From Leptogranulimonas caecicola (GTDB lineage: Bacteria > Actinomycetota > Coriobacteriia > Coriobacteriales > Atopobiaceae): a stretch of 64,000 nt of DNA. The translations under genes were made by a program, and so were the position numbers. Location: contig NZ_AP025285.1 in assembly GCF_023168405.1 (NCBI RefSeq), forward strand, positions 1,424,001-1,488,000. The letters are read 5' to 3'. Of this stretch, positions 62,227-64,000 are shown piece by piece; position 1 is the first letter of the stretch; each line of letters opens with the position of its first letter. The notes under the pieces are model-generated. The model did no database searches, was not told the origin of the DNA, and was given only the letters and a program-made list of their open reading frames with translations.

Positions 62227-63999
62227 CTAGAAGCGGGTGTCCCAGGCGCACATAAGACGCATTCCGTTAAGAACCACCAAAAGCGCCACGCCGGTGTCGG
62301 CAAAGATGGCAGCCCCCATGCCCGCCAAGCCCATCACTGCGAGCACCAGCACCGTCGCCTTCACCGCGATAGCAAAGAAGATGTTCTCGCGCACCACCGC
62401 CATGGTGCGCCTAGACAGCCTAAAGAACGCAGGTAGCTGGGAGAGATCCCCTGCCATAAGGGCCACATCTGCCACCTCCAGCGCCGTGTCAGAGGCAGCG
62501 GCGCCCATGGTGATGCCCAGGTTGGCGCTGGCCAGCGCCGGGGCGTCGTTGATACCGTCACCCACCATGGCCACCACGTGGTCCTGAGCCTGCAGCCCCT
62601 TGATGGCCTGAACCTTGTCGGCGGGCAGCAGCTCGGCGGCCACCTGAACCTCGCCCAGACCCTTAGCCACCACCTGGGCCACTTGAGCGCTGTCGCCGGT
62701 GAGCATCACCTGGGTGCGAATGCCATCATGGGCCAGCGCCTGAAGCGCAGCCGGAGTGGTGGAGCGCACCGAGTCTGCCAGGCCAATGACGCCCAGAAGC
62801 TCCTGGGGAGACCTCACTACCAGCGCCGTAGCGCCCTGAGCAGCTGCAGCCTTGACGGCAGCCTGCGCCTCGTCGCTCAGCGCCCCCTGCTCGGCGGCGA
62901 AAGCCGGTTTGCCAACGGAGAGTTCCAAGCCCTCTACCTGCCCCGTCATGCCGTTGCCGGCCTTCTCGGCCACCTGGGCGGCCACCAGCGTGGGCGCACC
63001 CTCGTCTTTGGCGGCCTTCACCACAGCTTGAGCCAAGGGATGGGTGGAGTTGGCCTCCAGCGCCGCTGCCAAGGCCAGCAGACGCTGGCGCGACACCCTC
63101 TCGCTCAGCACCGCCACCGACACCAGTGCAGGCTCGCCCTGAGTCAGCGTGCCGGTCTTGTCAAAGGCGATGGCGTCCACCTTGGATCCAATGTCAAAGT
63201 AGGCGCCGCCCTTGACCAGCACACCCAAATGGGCAGCGCGGCTGATGGCCGACACAAAAGACACCGGCGTAGAGATCACCAGCGCGCAGGGGCAGGCGAT
63301 CACCAGCAGGGTAAGGGCGCGCCAGATCCAGGCAGACCAGTCGGGCATAGGCATGCCGAGAAGAGCAGCCACCACGCTAAGGCACACAGGGACCCCTAGG
63401 CCCACCGCGCAGGCGATGGCCACCACTGCCGGGGTGTAGACGGCAGCAAAGCGATCTACGAAGGCCTCATAGGGGGCCTTCTCGGCCTGGGCGCCCTGGA
63501 CCTGGGAGATGATGCGGGCCAGCGTGCCGCAGTCGGCGTCGGAGGTGACGCGCACATCCACCGCAGCGATGGTGTTGAGGGTGCCTCCAAAGACCTCTGC
63601 CCCCTCGCCTTTGTCCTGAGGCACAGACTCGCCGGTCACCGGCGCTTCATCAAAGCTGGAAGCGCCCGCAATGACGGTGCCGTCCAGGGGAACGCGCTCG
63701 CCGGGAAGCACTCGGACGACCTCGCCCTCCTCGACCTGATCAAGCTCCACATCCTTGGTGGTGCCGTCGGGACGCACCACATGGGCGATATCGGGCGCCA
63801 GCTGCGCCAGCGACTCCACCGAGCCACGGGTCTTGCGCATGGACCAGCCTTCGAGCCACTCGCCGATCTGGTCCAAGAAGATGACCACGGCGCCGTCTCT
63901 AAAGACATCCAGGTCTAGGTTGCCGTAAGCCCACTGGACAAAGCCCATGACGAGGGCCCCGGCCACTGCGATGCCCATGAGCAGGTTCATATCTGCGGT
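62227..63999 (-). CDS. Heavy-metal P1B-type ATPase (Zn/Cd/Pb type), 5' end outside window
   Basis: The frame continues beyond the right edge, so the N terminus is missing; M at 63990 lies inside the first membrane bundle. Visible: actuator motif VTGESVPQDKG, CPC metal site IACPCALVISTPVS, phosphorylation site AFDKTGTLTQG, HP motif NSTHPLAQAV, MLTGDSAQVAQ and VGDGINDAPALA. The CPC-containing sequence without an N-terminal Cys/His domain visible fits ZntA/CadA-like exporters of Zn, Cd or Pb. Final helices carry MGAAIFADTGVALLVVLN. Confidence 0.92.
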   Translation of the reverse strand, partial: TADMNLLMGIAVAGALVMGFVQWAYGNLDLDVFRDGAVVIFLDQIGEWLEGWSMRKTRGSVESLAQLAPDIAHVVRPDGTTKDVELDQVEEGEVVRVLPGERVPLDGTVIAGASSFDEAPVTGESVPQDKGEGAEVFGGTLNTIAAVDVRVTSDADCGTLARIISQVQGAQAEKAPYEAFVDRFAAVYTPAVVAIACAVGLGVPVCLSVVAALLGMPMPDWSAWIWRALTLLVIACPCALVISTPVSFVSAISRAAHLGVLVKGGAYFDIGSKVDAIAFDKTGTLTQGEPALVSVAVLSERVSRQRLLALAAALEANSTHPLAQAVVKAAKDEGAPTLVAAQVAEKAGNGMTGQVEGLELSVGKPAFAAEQGALSDEAQAAVKAAAAQGATALVVRSPQELLGVIGLADSVRSTTPAALQALAHDGIRTQVMLTGDSAQVAQVVAKGLGEVQVAAELLPADKVQAIKGLQAQDHVVAMVGDGINDAPALASANLGITMGAAASDTALEVADVALMAGDLSQLPAFFRLSRRTMAVVRENIFFAIAVKATVLVLAVMGLAGMGAAIFADTGVALLVVLNGMRLMCAWDTRF

Positions 64000-64000
64000 G

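Overview
High-GC bacterial chromosome segment. Gene content suggests a gut- or mouth-associated actinobacterium of class Coriobacteriia (Olsenella/Atopobium/Collinsella-like): RecJ fused to a RecQ-type helicase next to a long RelA/SpoT protein, an anaerobe-style L-fucose locus, DUF6541 and DUF1015 proteins, and giant Pro-Asp-linker surface proteins. This placement is an inference from gene families; no rRNA gene is in the window.

Layout. 1-7.75 kb: the late end of a siphovirus-type prophage (tape measure, distal tail, collar-like protein, tail-associated protein/fibre, chitin-binding-type protein, holin, amidase endolysin), ending near a tRNA-Leu(CAA) gene. 8-23 kb: housekeeping block with MBL hydrolase-rel, recJ-helicase, a queuosine group (tgt, queA, queH), a membrane zincin and a MetRS-like enzyme, followed by an 0.8-kb repeat-rich intergenic region. 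23.3-32.1 kb: a small HTH/zinc-ribbon regulator, then a contiguous operon for non-phosphorylative L-fucose catabolism (two-part dehydratase, fucose dehydrogenase, permease, lactonase, mutarotase, aldolase, lactaldehyde reductase) with a divergent IclR regulator and a perfect 20-bp palindrome between them. 32.3-38 kb: MarR plus heterodimeric ABC exporter, a decayed GntR/UTRA regulator and a PHP phosphatase. 38-45 kb: a more AT-rich glycosyltransferase island with a three-domain GT2-DUF4422-GT8 protein and a DUF6541 membrane protein. 45-52 kb: UbiB kinase with phasin-like partner, HAD phosphatase, serC-serA-DUF1015. 52-59 kb: a 1878-residue surface protein flanked by two copies of an unrecognised ~134-bp element. 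59-64 kb: tightly overlapping thrE-like, tcdA and tatD genes and the 3' part of a heavy-metal P-type ATPase.

How the genes work together. The fucose locus should convert L-fucose to pyruvate plus 1,2-propanediol with internal NADH recycling. Tgt, QueA and QueH carry out the late steps of queuosine synthesis. SerC and SerA start serine synthesis. The ABC pair is probably a MarR-controlled exporter.

Most unusual signals. (1) An over-represented word, TTCTCGGCAG or its complement, scattered through genes, linkers and terminators on both strands but not seen in the prophage or the glycosyltransferase island. (2) The spaced-box element repeated on both sides of the giant surface protein. (3) The RecJ-helicase and triple glycosyltransferase fusions.
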